This document shows positions 35,240-44,152 of a stretch of DNA of 64,000 nucleotides, in pieces (positions within the stretch are counted from its first letter, which is position 1; each line of letters begins with the position of its first letter). Position numbers and translations under genes: made by a program. The DNA lies in NCBI RefSeq assembly GCF_000721075.1, contig NZ_JOEQ01000019.1, positions 77,646 to 141,645 of the forward strand, in the 5' to 3' direction. The DNA comes from Streptosporangium amethystogenes (lineage in GTDB: Bacteria > Actinomycetota > Actinomycetes > Streptosporangiales > Streptosporangiaceae). The notes under the pieces were generated by a model. The model made no database searches. It saw only the letters and a list, made by a program, of their open reading frames with translations, and had not been told where the DNA came from.

Positions 35240-35336
35240 GTCATCAGATCACACCGCAATGTCACCGCAGGCAAGTGGTTTCAGGATTTGTGTCGCGTCG
35301 GCGAGCTTGTCGACCTTCTTGGCGTGAAGCATGCAG

Positions 35337-35505
35337 GGGGACTTGAAATGTTCGCCTATCCCCTGAGCAGGGTCGATGCCCCATGGACGGACGTCTCATG
35401 CTCGGAATGAGCGCGCAAGATGGCCACTTCCGGACTCAAATCGACAAAATCGGGTCTAAAGGCGCGGCATACGCTTATGCTGGCGAACCCCAGCAGCCGC
35501 CAGTC
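35337..35505 (+). repeat. Direct repeat copy B (candidate attR) within a 393-nt gene-free stretch
   Basis: This copy aligns in the same orientation with 18954-19126, about 16.4 kb away. GGGGGACTTGAA, GTTCGCC, CCTGAGCAG, TCTCATGC, CGGAAT, GCGCGC, ATCGGGTC and CCGCCAGT are shared in order and spacing. The tRNA-Leu match is weaker here (AGGGGGACTTGAA only). The rest of 35240-35632 has no convincing gene; a short segment at ~35520-35620 (HITTTLSKIGNTARAALVLT) looks like decayed coding sequence. Confidence 0.6.
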
Positions 35506-35632
35506 CGACTCACCAACGCTGGCGCACCCTGCAGCACATCACCACCACCCTCAGCAAGATCGGCAATACCGCCCGCGCCGCCCTCGTCCTCACCCAATCG
35601 AGCACGGCAGACTCATTTGAAAGTCACTGAGA

Positions 35633-36730
35633 TCACCTCAATGAGTGGGAAAGCACTGCTTCGCTGGTGATCAACGCGATGGAAAGACCGGCCCTCGACC
35701 GCGCCGGAAATCTCCGGTGTCCCATAGCGCAGACCTCTACCACTCCAGCGAGCTTGCGTGTCTGCTCGCCGGTGAGTAGCGCGGCGCACCCCTCATGGGC
35801 CAGTACCTCACGCGCCGCGTATCCATCGCGGGACGCTATCGCTCGCTGAATCAGCGTGGCGGCGACACCCCTCACACCGGGATGCTCTACGCCCTCAGCG
35901 ACGTCAAAAATGGACAAGCCCAGCCGCACGCTGAACACCGTCAGGCCAGGTGCGGGAACGAGCCGCTGGTAGCGGTCCACCAGTACGGCCAGGTCGTCAT
36001 CGACCGGCTGGTAGGCAGCACGACGGGACAGCACGGTCAGGCACGCCGTCACCGTGTTTTCCCACGGCTCACCAGGAACGGTGTCCGCGAGCAGCGCCAA
36101 GGCGCCCTGAGCGTCGCCCGCGGTGCTGCTCGCGATGACCGCGACCTGGCGGCCGTCGAGCATCCGCTGGCCGACACCGTTGTGCTGCTGGAGATGCGCG
36201 AGCGCGTCCTGCCAGCGGCCCGCGCCGGTCAGGGCACGAGCCCCGTCGGCTAGCAAGACGCCCCACAACCACTGGCGAACCTCTCGGTGATCGTCGGTGT
36301 TCGAGGTGAGCGTTCCCGCTCGCACCGGTAGACCGTCGAGGACGGTGTCGGCGCGGGTGGTGACGGCCTTGTACAGGTCGGTGAGGAGCCGCAGAGCGCC
36401 GTCGCCGTCACCGTCGCGGATGCGCAGGCGAGCGAGGTTGACGAGGGGTTCCAGCGCACGGCGCGCGGCCTGCCCACTCAGAGGACAGGCATGCAGGTAG
36501 AGCTCGGCGTGACGGTGACACCAGGCCCGCGCGAGGTCCGGCAACCCGAGATCGGAGGCCAGCAGGGCGGCCTGGTTGAAGACGACGGAGGCCGACGATG
36601 GATCTTCGTCGCGCTCGGCCGCGTCGGCGAGGGCGCATAATTCGCTGACGCGGGCATCGAGCGGTGTACAGGCCGGGCGTGAGCGCGCGACGAGGGGAAA
36701 CCGGCGCGCTACTGGTCCGGCCGGATCCAT
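35633..36730 (-). CDS. TPR-like protein of the FxLD lanthipeptide operon (365 aa)
   Basis: Starts 4 nt after the stop of the methyltransferase gene, so it is translationally coupled and the last gene of the operon. The sequence is almost all helical, with repeat-like units (VSELCALADAAERDEDPSSA, FNQAALLASDLGLPDLARAW, LARLRIRDGDGDGALRLLTD, GALALLADTVPGEPWENTV). There is no signal peptide, membrane segment or catalytic motif. Proteins of this kind recur next to FxLD lanthipeptide genes; a scaffold or regulatory role is possible but unproven. Confidence 0.6.
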   Translation of the reverse strand: MDPAGPVARRFPLVARSRPACTPLDARVSELCALADAAERDEDPSSASVVFNQAALLASDLGLPDLARAWCHRHAELYLHACPLSGQAARRALEPLVNLARLRIRDGDGDGALRLLTDLYKAVTTRADTVLDGLPVRAGTLTSNTDDHREVRQWLWGVLLADGARALTGAGRWQDALAHLQQHNGVGQRMLDGRQVAVIASSTAGDAQGALALLADTVPGEPWENTVTACLTVLSRRAAYQPVDDDLAVLVDRYQRLVPAPGLTVFSVRLGLSIFDVAEGVEHPGVRGVAATLIQRAIASRDGYAAREVLAHEGCAALLTGEQTRKLAGVVEVCAMGHRRFPARSRAGLSIALITSEAVLSHSLR

Positions 36731-36734
36731 TGCG

Positions 36735-38828
36735 CTACTCCCAAATGACCGTTATGGGGTGGTGTGGCCGATCCAGGACGAACCGGCCCGAGTCGGGATC
36801 GGAGGTCTCGGGGTTATCGGGCATTTCGAAACGGACGGTACGGGTGCGGTACTCCGTACCCCAGATCCGGACCTGCTCGGCCACCAGTTCCGCGAGGTTC
36901 TGACCGGTGGGCCCATGGCCGATGACGCCGATCTCGTACAGTTTGCCGCCATCGGCCGGCGGGGGAGTGGCGGGGCGGATGGCGAGGTAGGCGAGGTCAG
37001 CGCCTCGGGTGGTGGCCATGGAGCCCCAGGGGAACATGGGGGTGACCTGGCCACGGTCCTTGACCGCGGGCTCGACGTTCATCCGCATCAGGGCGTTGTC
37101 GAGGCGCAGACACAGCCACAGTTCCATCCACTCCAGCAGCACTCCGGGAGGGAAGAGCACTTCGGTCCACCTCTCATGCCGTTCGGTGTCCAGTACCCCG
37201 GCCAGGGCGTGGCCGTCGACGGCCTGGTCCTTGTGGACCTGCAGGGTCACGTCCTCCTCGGGGGTGAGGGTGACGATGCGCCGTGCGTCGTCGCCGATTC
37301 CGCGCAGCGGCATGAAGACCGCCAGTTTGCTGCCCACGCTGTGCCAGCGGTCTTCGCCTCGCTCGAAGGCGATGGTGCGCGAGTTGGTTCCGCGCAGGCG
37401 AAGCGGCACAAGCAGGCGCCCGCCGGGGGCGAGCTGGTCCAGCCACGCGGTCGGTGTCTCGAACGCGCCGACGGTGGCGATGATCCGGTCATAGGGGGCG
37501 CGCTGAGGATGGCCGAGCGCGCCGTCACCGAGGATGACCTCGACGTTGTCGGCCCCTGCGGCGGCCAGGTGCTCGCGGGCGCCGTCCACCAGATCTTCGT
37601 CGATGTCGATCGTGACGATGTGGCCGCTCTCACCGACGATAGCGGCCATGATCGCCGCGTTGTAGCCGGTGCCTGCCCCGGCTTCCATGATTCGCTCGCC
37701 GGGGTTCGGGTCGAGCTGTTCGAGCATTCCGGCGACGATCCACGGCTGTGAGGCGGCGCTGATCTGAGTGCCATCCTCGGTCGTCTTGGTGTAAACGGGG
37801 TTGTCGGCGTACGCCTGGTCGAGCGGTACGCCGGGAAGGAACAGGTGCCGGGGGGTTCGCCGGAAGGCCGCCTCGACGGCGGGGGTACGAAGCACCTTCT
37901 GCTCGCGCAGCCGGTCGGTCAGTTCAGCGCGGAGCCGGTCGGCGGACAACGCGGGGTTATCGCTGAGAGTAGTCATTCGGTCGACCTTAGTTGTTTCGGA
38001 GGTGGTGGCAGATCGAGACGCGAGGTCCCGGTCTGTGGTGAACACGGTGTCCAACGCCAACGCGGCAAGGGCGGATTGGTCGGCTGCGGGGAGCCCGGCG
38101 CGGTTGGCGTGGAAGATGATGTGGTGGGCGAGGACAGCGCGCAGACCTCGCGTCAGCCGTCCATGGCGCGACAGGTCCGCCAGGGCTTGCCCGGCCTTCT
38201 CGAAGGCGGTGACCCACCCGTCGTAGCCCACGAGGGGACCGGCGTTCGCCGGATCGCACAGATCGCGGACGTTGACGGTCATGAGGCGGCGCATCGCCGC
38301 GGCCAGCCTGGCAGCCCGCTCGGGGGCGACGGTCCTGGGCTCGGCGGTGCGTAGCTCGGCGACCTTTTCCCAGACGTCGCCTTGCTCGTAGAGGTCCAGA
38401 CCGGCGGCGCGCAGCATCGCGCTACACAGCAGGGCCGTGGTCTCACGCTGCCCCAGGACCGGACCGTCGTGGCGTGCGGCGCGGGTGAGCAGGTGGTGGC
38501 TGTCATGGTGGAACAGCTCGTGGGCGACGCTCATGGCCGCGGTCCCGCCGAACGCCGTTGTTTCGGGCTCGTAGATCCCGAGCGCCCAGCTGACGATCCG
38601 GCCGTCGGCGGCCAGTTTGTCCAGCAGGTCGGCGATGACGGTGGAAATGGGATCATCGGGCAGGTAGCGCAGCCGCCAGGGGTGCTTGCGGACGAACCAC
38701 CAGCCGTGCAGGAGACCGGCGCCCTGGGCTGCGGTCAGCGTCGGGCGCAGATCCCAGATGGCGACGTGTTCGGCCGTGGCACGGTCGGGGACCTCGATGT
38801 TGTACTGGCGCCAGTCGATAGTGAGCAT
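36735..38828 (-). CDS. Fused SpaB_C domain and FxLD-system isoaspartyl-type methyltransferase
   Basis: About 697 residues from ATG 38828; GTG 38846 is an alternative. Residues 1-~285 are a thiopeptide/lantibiotic SpaB_C-type domain (WRQYNIEVPDRATAE, GWWFVRKHPWRLRYLPDD, MSVAHELFHHDSHHLL). At ~300 a second module begins (MTTLSDNPALSADRLRAEL, LREQKVLRTPAVEAAFRRTP) that matches the 'methyltransferase, FxLD system' related to protein-L-isoaspartate methyltransferase, with motif I MEAGAGTGYNAAIMA near 425. OlvSA-type enzymes methylate a core Asp and give isoaspartate through a succinimide. The fusion is in one frame; an internal ATG with AAGG upstream (~37977) could also yield the methyltransferase alone. 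Confidence 0.82.
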   Translation of the reverse strand: MLTIDWRQYNIEVPDRATAEHVAIWDLRPTLTAAQGAGLLHGWWFVRKHPWRLRYLPDDPISTVIADLLDKLAADGRIVSWALGIYEPETTAFGGTAAMSVAHELFHHDSHHLLTRAARHDGPVLGQRETTALLCSAMLRAAGLDLYEQGDVWEKVAELRTAEPRTVAPERAARLAAAMRRLMTVNVRDLCDPANAGPLVGYDGWVTAFEKAGQALADLSRHGRLTRGLRAVLAHHIIFHANRAGLPAADQSALAALALDTVFTTDRDLASRSATTSETTKVDRMTTLSDNPALSADRLRAELTDRLREQKVLRTPAVEAAFRRTPRHLFLPGVPLDQAYADNPVYTKTTEDGTQISAASQPWIVAGMLEQLDPNPGERIMEAGAGTGYNAAIMAAIVGESGHIVTIDIDEDLVDGAREHLAAAGADNVEVILGDGALGHPQRAPYDRIIATVGAFETPTAWLDQLAPGGRLLVPLRLRGTNSRTIAFERGEDRWHSVGSKLAVFMPLRGIGDDARRIVTLTPEEDVTLQVHKDQAVDGHALAGVLDTERHERWTEVLFPPGVLLEWMELWLCLRLDNALMRMNVEPAVKDRGQVTPMFPWGSMATTRGADLAYLAIRPATPPPADGGKLYEIGVIGHGPTGQNLAELVAEQVRIWGTEYRTRTVRFEMPDNPETSDPDSGRFVLDRPHHPITVIWE

Positions 38829-38868
38829 CAGGTGGGGCGTCCTCACAAGGTAGGTCGGTCGCGGGCGG

Positions 38869-40146
38869 TCAGGCGATGAGCAGGCAGGCATCCCAGCCGG
38901 TTCGGGGCAGGGTCGCGGTGCTGGGGGCAAGGGCGGCCAAGGCGACGCCGGCGGCGCCGTCGAGAAAAGCCGGATCGCGTCCAACGTCACCCAGGAGAGC
39001 GGCGGCGGTGTGTTCGGGATCGCCGGCGGCGGGCTGGACGGCGTCCAGCAGGTCAGGGACGAGGGCATGCAGCCGGGCCGCGGCGTCCGGGGTGGCCTCA
39101 GAGGCCGAGATGGTGGCGACATGGGCGAGCCCGGCGTAGCCGTGGCACAGCGAAGTGTCGGTGATCGCCGCGCGATGGAGAGGGTTGGTCAGAGCGTGGA
39201 TCAAGGCGTCCTCCGCTATGTGTCGGCGGTCGGTATCTCCGATGGCCAGGGCGGCGAGCTGCTGGGCGCGTGCCAGGCCGACCGTGCCGTAGCACCATGC
39301 GGGACGTTGCGGGCCGTCGAGGTCGCGATGTCCGGCGCGTAGCTGAGAGCGGTTGACCCAGTACGGCCACAGCGGGCCGGCGCCGGTGTCGGTGCGCCAC
39401 CGATCCAGCCACGCGCAGATCCGGCCGATGGCGTCACGGTGGCCGGGCACGGTGACGCCGCGCTGGGCGGCGAGCGCCAGCAGGGCCAGCGGGCCGCCGA
39501 TCCCGTGGGCCACCCCGCAGTTGCCGTGCCCCCCGGCGAACCGGACGCTGTCGCGCCCGGAGGGGCCCGAGGCGCTCCACCAGCCCGGCAGTGTCTCCCC
39601 ATTGATCTTCAGGGGCTTGGTCAGGCGCACCAGGTACTCCAAAACGGCGCGGACCGCTTCGCCGCCGGGGTCGCGGCGCAGCAGGTAGGAGCAGACGCCA
39701 GTCAGGCCTCGGATCACGTCGAACTCGGCCAGTGCGGGCAGGCGCCCCGCGGTGATGCGGGCCTGCGCGAAACCAGCCCGGCGCCGGACATCAGCGGTGA
39801 TCACCCTGTCGAGGCCTTCCAGGGCCTTCTCGTAGGAGCCGGGCCGGGCGGCGGCCGCGCAGGCGAGAACGTGAGCGATAGCCGGAGCACCATGAAACAG
39901 GTGGCTGTCGGCTCCGGCGGTGAGCGGAACTCGGGTGGCGTAGGTGAGCCAGTCGTGGGCGCGCTGCCACGGTGCGAGGCCTACGGCGGCGCGTTCGATG
40001 TGCAGCAGGGCGATGCCCGGCGCCCCGTGGGCCAGCGACTGGCGCCACCACGGCTGAGCGGTCGACGGCCCGGCAACGGCATCGGGACGCGCCAACTGGT
40101 TAGCGACCGCTTCGGCGAACGCGGCGGCGGGGTGGTCATCGGTCAC
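38869..40146 (-). CDS. lanC: Lanthionine synthetase C family cyclase (LanC)
   Basis: 425 residues from GTG 40146, which overlaps the LanB stop as GTGA; the frame is open further upstream only as antisense-like Arg-rich sequence. The alpha/alpha-barrel zinc ligands are present: Cys in PAWCYGTVGLA and Cys-His in TSLCHGYAGLA. A GNCGVAHGIGGPLALLAL segment forms a typical LanC glycine-rich turn. It should add cysteine thiols to dehydroalanine/dehydrobutyrine of the FxLD core peptides to close (methyl)lanthionine rings. Confidence 0.92.
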   Translation of the reverse strand: MTDDHPAAAFAEAVANQLARPDAVAGPSTAQPWWRQSLAHGAPGIALLHIERAAVGLAPWQRAHDWLTYATRVPLTAGADSHLFHGAPAIAHVLACAAAARPGSYEKALEGLDRVITADVRRRAGFAQARITAGRLPALAEFDVIRGLTGVCSYLLRRDPGGEAVRAVLEYLVRLTKPLKINGETLPGWWSASGPSGRDSVRFAGGHGNCGVAHGIGGPLALLALAAQRGVTVPGHRDAIGRICAWLDRWRTDTGAGPLWPYWVNRSQLRAGHRDLDGPQRPAWCYGTVGLARAQQLAALAIGDTDRRHIAEDALIHALTNPLHRAAITDTSLCHGYAGLAHVATISASEATPDAAARLHALVPDLLDAVQPAAGDPEHTAAALLGDVGRDPAFLDGAAGVALAALAPSTATLPRTGWDACLLIA

Positions 40147-43100
40147 GAGCGGCCACCGCAGGTGCGAGCACGCCAGGCCAGGGCCGCGGCGCGGGCGAGG
40201 TACATGCCCACGGCCTCGTCGTCGAAGTCGATGCCGCAGGCGCGTACGAAGTGGATGTGCATCAGGGAGCCGAGGACGTCGTCGACGTCGATGCCCACGG
40301 CGTCGGGGCCGGCCAGGTGGGTACGGTAGGCGGCCAGGGTCTCGTCTCGGGGCTTCCAGGCGGCGACGATCGCGGCGCCGCCCGGGGCCGCGCGCAGCGC
40401 CGCCCAGTCGTCGCGGGGGTCGGCGATTTGGACGGCCTCGGTGAACACCGGCCGCGCGACCCGGCCCGGTGCGGTGGCGGGAATGTGGTCGATCAGCCAC
40501 TGCATGCCCGTGGCGACACTGCCGGTGAACGCCACGGCGATCGCGACGTTATGGGCGGTCACCAGCGCTTGGTGGTGGGGGCGGACCGGCTGGCCAAGTT
40601 GGACGAGCAGGGCGCGCGAGTCGGCGCCGAACACCGCCTCGGCCGCGCCCATCGCCGGGCCGGATCCCCAGCGGCCGGTCTCGGGGTAGGAGGTGGGGTA
40701 GGTCACCTCGCGTAGCAGACCGGCCCGATGCAGTTCCTCGGCCCAGATACTTACCGTACGCACGGCCAGGCCGAATCCTGTTGGGTCGGGCAAGGCGATG
40801 CGCAGACGCAGATGATGGTCAGGGTCGCGGTAGCGGATGTACCACCAGGCCGGTCGGCCGAGCCGGTCGAGCAGGATGGGCAGGTGCTCGGTGAGAACAA
40901 TGTCTTGGCGGTGGATGTCCCCATACAGGCTGGCCAGCAGCACACGGGAAGTAGCAGGCATCTGACCTTGGGTGCGGCCGACGATCCGTGCCCGGGTGGG
41001 TGTCGGCAAGCGCGGCCACGGCGGCGGTTCGACGGCCATCAGCGTCACGATCACCTCATGAGGGCGTCCCTCGCACCAACCGGCGTCTTCGGGGGCTGAG
41101 ACCTCGGTCAGCACGGCGTGCGACGAGGTGTTCAGGTGCGCGCGCAGCAGCGCCCGGTGCCCGGCCACGTCCAGGTTCAGAGGCAGCAGCCGGTCCCCCT
41201 CGGTCAGGCGCACCAGACTCGGCACCCGACGCCGCACCCGCCAGGCGGTCAGGGCCTCATCCCATACCGTCCACGGTTGCGAGCGAGTGGGCAGCTCGGC
41301 CGCCTTCAGTCGCCACCTCGCCGGGGACAAGATCGTGCGACCGAAGCGTAACCTCGGCAAAAACGGCAGACGTGCGGCGGCCCCCCAATCAAACATCGCC
41401 ACCTGGGCGCATTGGGCACGGCTGAGTTCGGTCAGGAAGCGGGCGAGTGGCGGTGTGTGGGTCTGCAGGTTCAGCGCGTGCATTCCCGCGGCTTCCAGCC
41501 GCTGTCCGAGCGCGGGCGCGGCCAGGTACATCCGGCGGCCGTCGCAGCCCACCGCGAGATCCTCGGCAGTCAGTGTCCCCTCGTCGGCGGTGCGGTGCTC
41601 AGCCAAGCTGATCACGGTCGGCAGGGTCTGTGGAGCTCGGGTCACGTGTGTGGTTGCCGGGTCCAGCGGCGGGAAGGACAGCTGCGCCGCCATGGTGTCG
41701 GGGTCGCCGCCCGGCAGGTCCGCCAGCTCAGCGGCCAACTCTTTCCGGTCCCGCGGGTGAAGGACGCTCAGGAACCGGCCGGTCACTACCCCCGCGGCTC
41801 GTGAGAGAGTCATGATCTCCAGGCGGAAGTCGCCGCGCTGCAAAGCCTGCTGGTCGGTGGCATGAATGCGTACCCCCAGCTCCAGGTGCGACGGTGGCCG
41901 CAGCCGTTGGGAACCCAGCTCCAGGGCCGCGATCAGCTGTTCGTCCAAGACCACCTCGGCGCGGCCGTCGAGTGCCGCGTCTTGAGCCAGCGCCAGCAGC
42001 ACCTCGTCGCGGCTCGACATCGGCGAGCGCTGCGCGGGTGTCACCGTGCCCGGGTATCCATCAGGCCAGCCGATACCGCTGTCGCTGACGACGTCCAGCA
42101 GCGGCACCATCGACCCGATGCCGAACCGTTCGTAGAACCGCTGGTGGTAGGCCCTCCAAGCGGGTGTGCCGTAGGGGTAGGCGCTCAGACGTACCAGGGT
42201 CAGCGCGGCACGCTCTGCTTCACGGGCGACCTCTTCGGGGAGGACAGCCTGCGCATCCAGCCGCAGATCCACCGCCAGCGGGTGTTGCCTGGTCCGGGCG
42301 AGGCGGCGCATCCGCGCGGTCGCGTCCGTGCGAACTACGCGGCCCTCGCTCGCAGGCGCCTGGTTGTGACGCTCAAGGAGTGCATGGACCTCTTTTAGCT
42401 CGACGGCCAGGTCGGCGACCAGTGCCACCGTCGCGACCCCAGCCGCCTCCAGTCGCTCCACCAGGTGGCCCAAGGCATCGGGTTCGGTGCTGGGCGCATG
42501 CAAGCTGGTGATCAATGCGCCACGAGTGACCAGCTCGATGAGCATCGCCGAGATCTTCGCCGACGCGGCCGCCGGGAATTCTGCCTGGATCTTCGCTTCC
42601 AGGTCCTCCATGCGGATTGGTGCGCGGGCCGCGTCGATCGCGGCGCGCACCGCGGCGGTGTGGCGCAGCGAGATCTCCACCGCCCCTGTTCCCCGCGGCT
42701 GATAGGGCACGATCAGACGGTTTCCGCGCACCATCAGCGTGGTGTTGGCCACCACCGGCAGCCGGGCCATAAGGCCGGGGCATCCCTCCAGTTGTGCGAC
42801 GACGTCGGCCAGCCATTCCGCCCCCGCTCGGGCAACGGCGTGATGCCGGGTACCCCAGCTCAGTTGCGCGGTGGCCCCGAAGGACGCCGGGGCCACCCCG
42901 GCGAACAAGCCGAACGGCGTCGCTCGCCCCACCATGCGCTGCAGGTAGCGGGCCACGGACAGCACCGCGCGCCACGTCTCGCGGACGGCGGGCTCCTCGG
43001 CCGCGCAAAGGGTTCGCACCTGCGCGGCGAGCACGGGGCTGGCGTGGTCCAGGGCTTCGGCGAGGCCGTCGACCGCCCACACCTGCCGGAGCCAGTGCGC

Positions 43101-43232
43101 CCAGGAAGCGACGCGCTCGGGCGCGGGATCGGTCAGGTCAGGCCACGGCGGCAGATCTGGCCAGGAGTGGGCGCTGGCACGGATGAGGGCCGTGCCGGCA
43201 GATCGGAACCCCGGACGAACGTGGGAGGGCAT
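40143..43232 (-). CDS. lanB: Lantibiotic dehydratase (LanB), full length
   Basis: 1,029 residues, ATG 43232 with GGAGG 5 nt upstream. Residues ~1-720 are the glutamylation domain (MVGRATPFGLFAGVAPASFG; EVEISLRHT-like strand; RFYERFGIGSMVPLLDVVSD; PLNLDVAGHRALLRAHL). Residues ~745-1020 are the SpaB_C elimination domain (WWYIRYRDPDHHLRLRIAL; ETGRWGSGPAMGAAEAVFGA). Both halves are in one chain, so this is a complete class I dehydratase using glutamyl-tRNA to dehydrate Ser/Thr. A second SpaB_C-like domain exists in the downstream fusion protein. Confidence 0.93.
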   Translation of the reverse strand: MPSHVRPGFRSAGTALIRASAHSWPDLPPWPDLTDPAPERVASWAHWLRQVWAVDGLAEALDHASPVLAAQVRTLCAAEEPAVRETWRAVLSVARYLQRMVGRATPFGLFAGVAPASFGATAQLSWGTRHHAVARAGAEWLADVVAQLEGCPGLMARLPVVANTTLMVRGNRLIVPYQPRGTGAVEISLRHTAAVRAAIDAARAPIRMEDLEAKIQAEFPAAASAKISAMLIELVTRGALITSLHAPSTEPDALGHLVERLEAAGVATVALVADLAVELKEVHALLERHNQAPASEGRVVRTDATARMRRLARTRQHPLAVDLRLDAQAVLPEEVAREAERAALTLVRLSAYPYGTPAWRAYHQRFYERFGIGSMVPLLDVVSDSGIGWPDGYPGTVTPAQRSPMSSRDEVLLALAQDAALDGRAEVVLDEQLIAALELGSQRLRPPSHLELGVRIHATDQQALQRGDFRLEIMTLSRAAGVVTGRFLSVLHPRDRKELAAELADLPGGDPDTMAAQLSFPPLDPATTHVTRAPQTLPTVISLAEHRTADEGTLTAEDLAVGCDGRRMYLAAPALGQRLEAAGMHALNLQTHTPPLARFLTELSRAQCAQVAMFDWGAAARLPFLPRLRFGRTILSPARWRLKAAELPTRSQPWTVWDEALTAWRVRRRVPSLVRLTEGDRLLPLNLDVAGHRALLRAHLNTSSHAVLTEVSAPEDAGWCEGRPHEVIVTLMAVEPPPWPRLPTPTRARIVGRTQGQMPATSRVLLASLYGDIHRQDIVLTEHLPILLDRLGRPAWWYIRYRDPDHHLRLRIALPDPTGFGLAVRTVSIWAEELHRAGLLREVTYPTSYPETGRWGSGPAMGAAEAVFGADSRALLVQLGQPVRPHHQALVTAHNVAIAVAFTGSVATGMQWLIDHIPATAPGRVARPVFTEAVQIADPRDDWAALRAAPGGAAIVAAWKPRDETLAAYRTHLAGPDAVGIDVDDVLGSLMHIHFVRACGIDFDDEAVGMYLARAAALAWRARTCGGRS

Positions 43233-43329
43233 GCATACCTCCGTGATGTCGCGGTGATCAAGGGATGGCCGGCGCCGCTGCGGGAGGGCCCATGCAACGG
43301 CACCGGCCTGAGATCAGGCGTGCGCCCGA

Positions 43330-43494
43330 TCAGGGGGCGTTGGTAACGCAGGCACCGCAGGTGCTGGTGCAACCGTCGTCGGTCATGTTGATCAGACCGG
43401 CCGAGTCCGCTACCTCCAGTGTGCGGACGTCCAGGTCGAAGAGGTCCGACCCGGCCGGCTCCTCAACCTGCAACTCCAGTACTGTCGCGGTCAT
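43330..43494 (-). CDS. FxLD family lanthipeptide precursor 2 (54 aa)
   Basis: ATG 43494 with AAGGAGA 7 nt upstream, stop TGA at 43330. The leader contains SDLFDLDVRTLEV, carrying the F-x-L-D motif read by LanB. The C-terminal core (NMTDDGCTSTCGACVTNAP) has three cysteines and four Thr/Ser suitable for dehydration, plus two Asp that could be isoaspartate substrates for the downstream methyltransferase. It is missed by long-ORF scanning but is clear from motif, ribosome site and position between precursor 1 and lanB. Confidence 0.9.
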   Translation of the reverse strand: MTATVLELQVEEPAGSDLFDLDVRTLEVADSAGLINMTDDGCTSTCGACVTNAP

Positions 43495-43602
43495 CCGAAA
43501 TCTCCTTTCTGCTCGATTGCGGAGCTTGGATTGGCCCCGCCCTGAGTTCCGTACGAGAGCGGATGCCTGGCGATATGCACAGCCAGCATCCGCGTTCGCT
43601 GG

Positions 43603-43776
43603 TTACGTGCTGCTGACGCAGCTGCTGCCGCACGTGGACCCGCACCCGCCGTCTGTGGTCGAGATCAGACTGTTGATCTGACCGCTGCTCTCCACGACAC
43701 GGATGTCCAGGTCGAAGAGGTCCGAGTCGGCCGTCTCCTCGACCCGCGACTCCAGCGTCATCGTGCTGACGCTCAT
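43603..43776 (-). CDS. FxLD family lanthipeptide precursor 1 (57 aa)
   Basis: ATG 43776 with GAAGGAG 7 nt upstream; in-frame sequence further upstream is non-coding. The leader carries SDLFDLDIRVVES with the FxLD motif. The core (SLISTTDGGCGSTCGSSCVS and a short tail) has three cysteines, many Ser/Thr and one Asp followed by Gly, the best context for succinimide formation. First gene of the operon; about 108 nt separate it from precursor 2. The two leaders are nearly identical while the cores differ, as expected for a two-product lanthipeptide locus. Confidence 0.92.
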   Translation of the reverse strand: MSVSTMTLESRVEETADSDLFDLDIRVVESSGQINSLISTTDGGCGSTCGSSCVSST

Positions 43777-43819
43777 CAAAGGCTCCTTCCGATTTAACGG
43801 TTGATTGGAAGTGCTCCGT

Positions 43820-43848
43820 ATTGCATGCCTTCCACTTGGAGTTGTCAA
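43820..43848 (-). promoter_or_regulatory. Promoter of the lanthipeptide operon
   Basis: On the minus strand a perfect TTGACA (43848-43843) is followed after 17 nt by TGCAAT (43825-43820), ~45 nt upstream of precursor 1. This is a good match to a vegetative promoter, stronger than usual for this genome. The remaining upstream region (43849-44152) is AT-rich, ends near the stop of the leftward GNAT gene and shows no gene. Confidence 0.7.
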
Positions 43849-44152
43849 GAGTTTTCTTTTCGGCGCTTTTTGGCATGGCGCTATTTTCGGCTACCTTCTC
43901 AAATGCCGGGCAGCCAAAAAAAGCAATCGACGATGACATAATGCCTGACTGCGGGCACGCTTAACGTCAGGCTGCTTGCTGAACATTTATTGCAAGGGTT
44001 ACAGAATGAGACTTTCGGGTTTACGGAAAGTCGAATTGATTAAAGGTAACCCTACCCGCGAAAGCGGCATGCAGGTATCGCGGCCGAACCCTATTCGATC
44101 CTGCGGCTCCGGCCGATGGACGTCTATGTATTCGCTGACATCCTGCTAGGGA

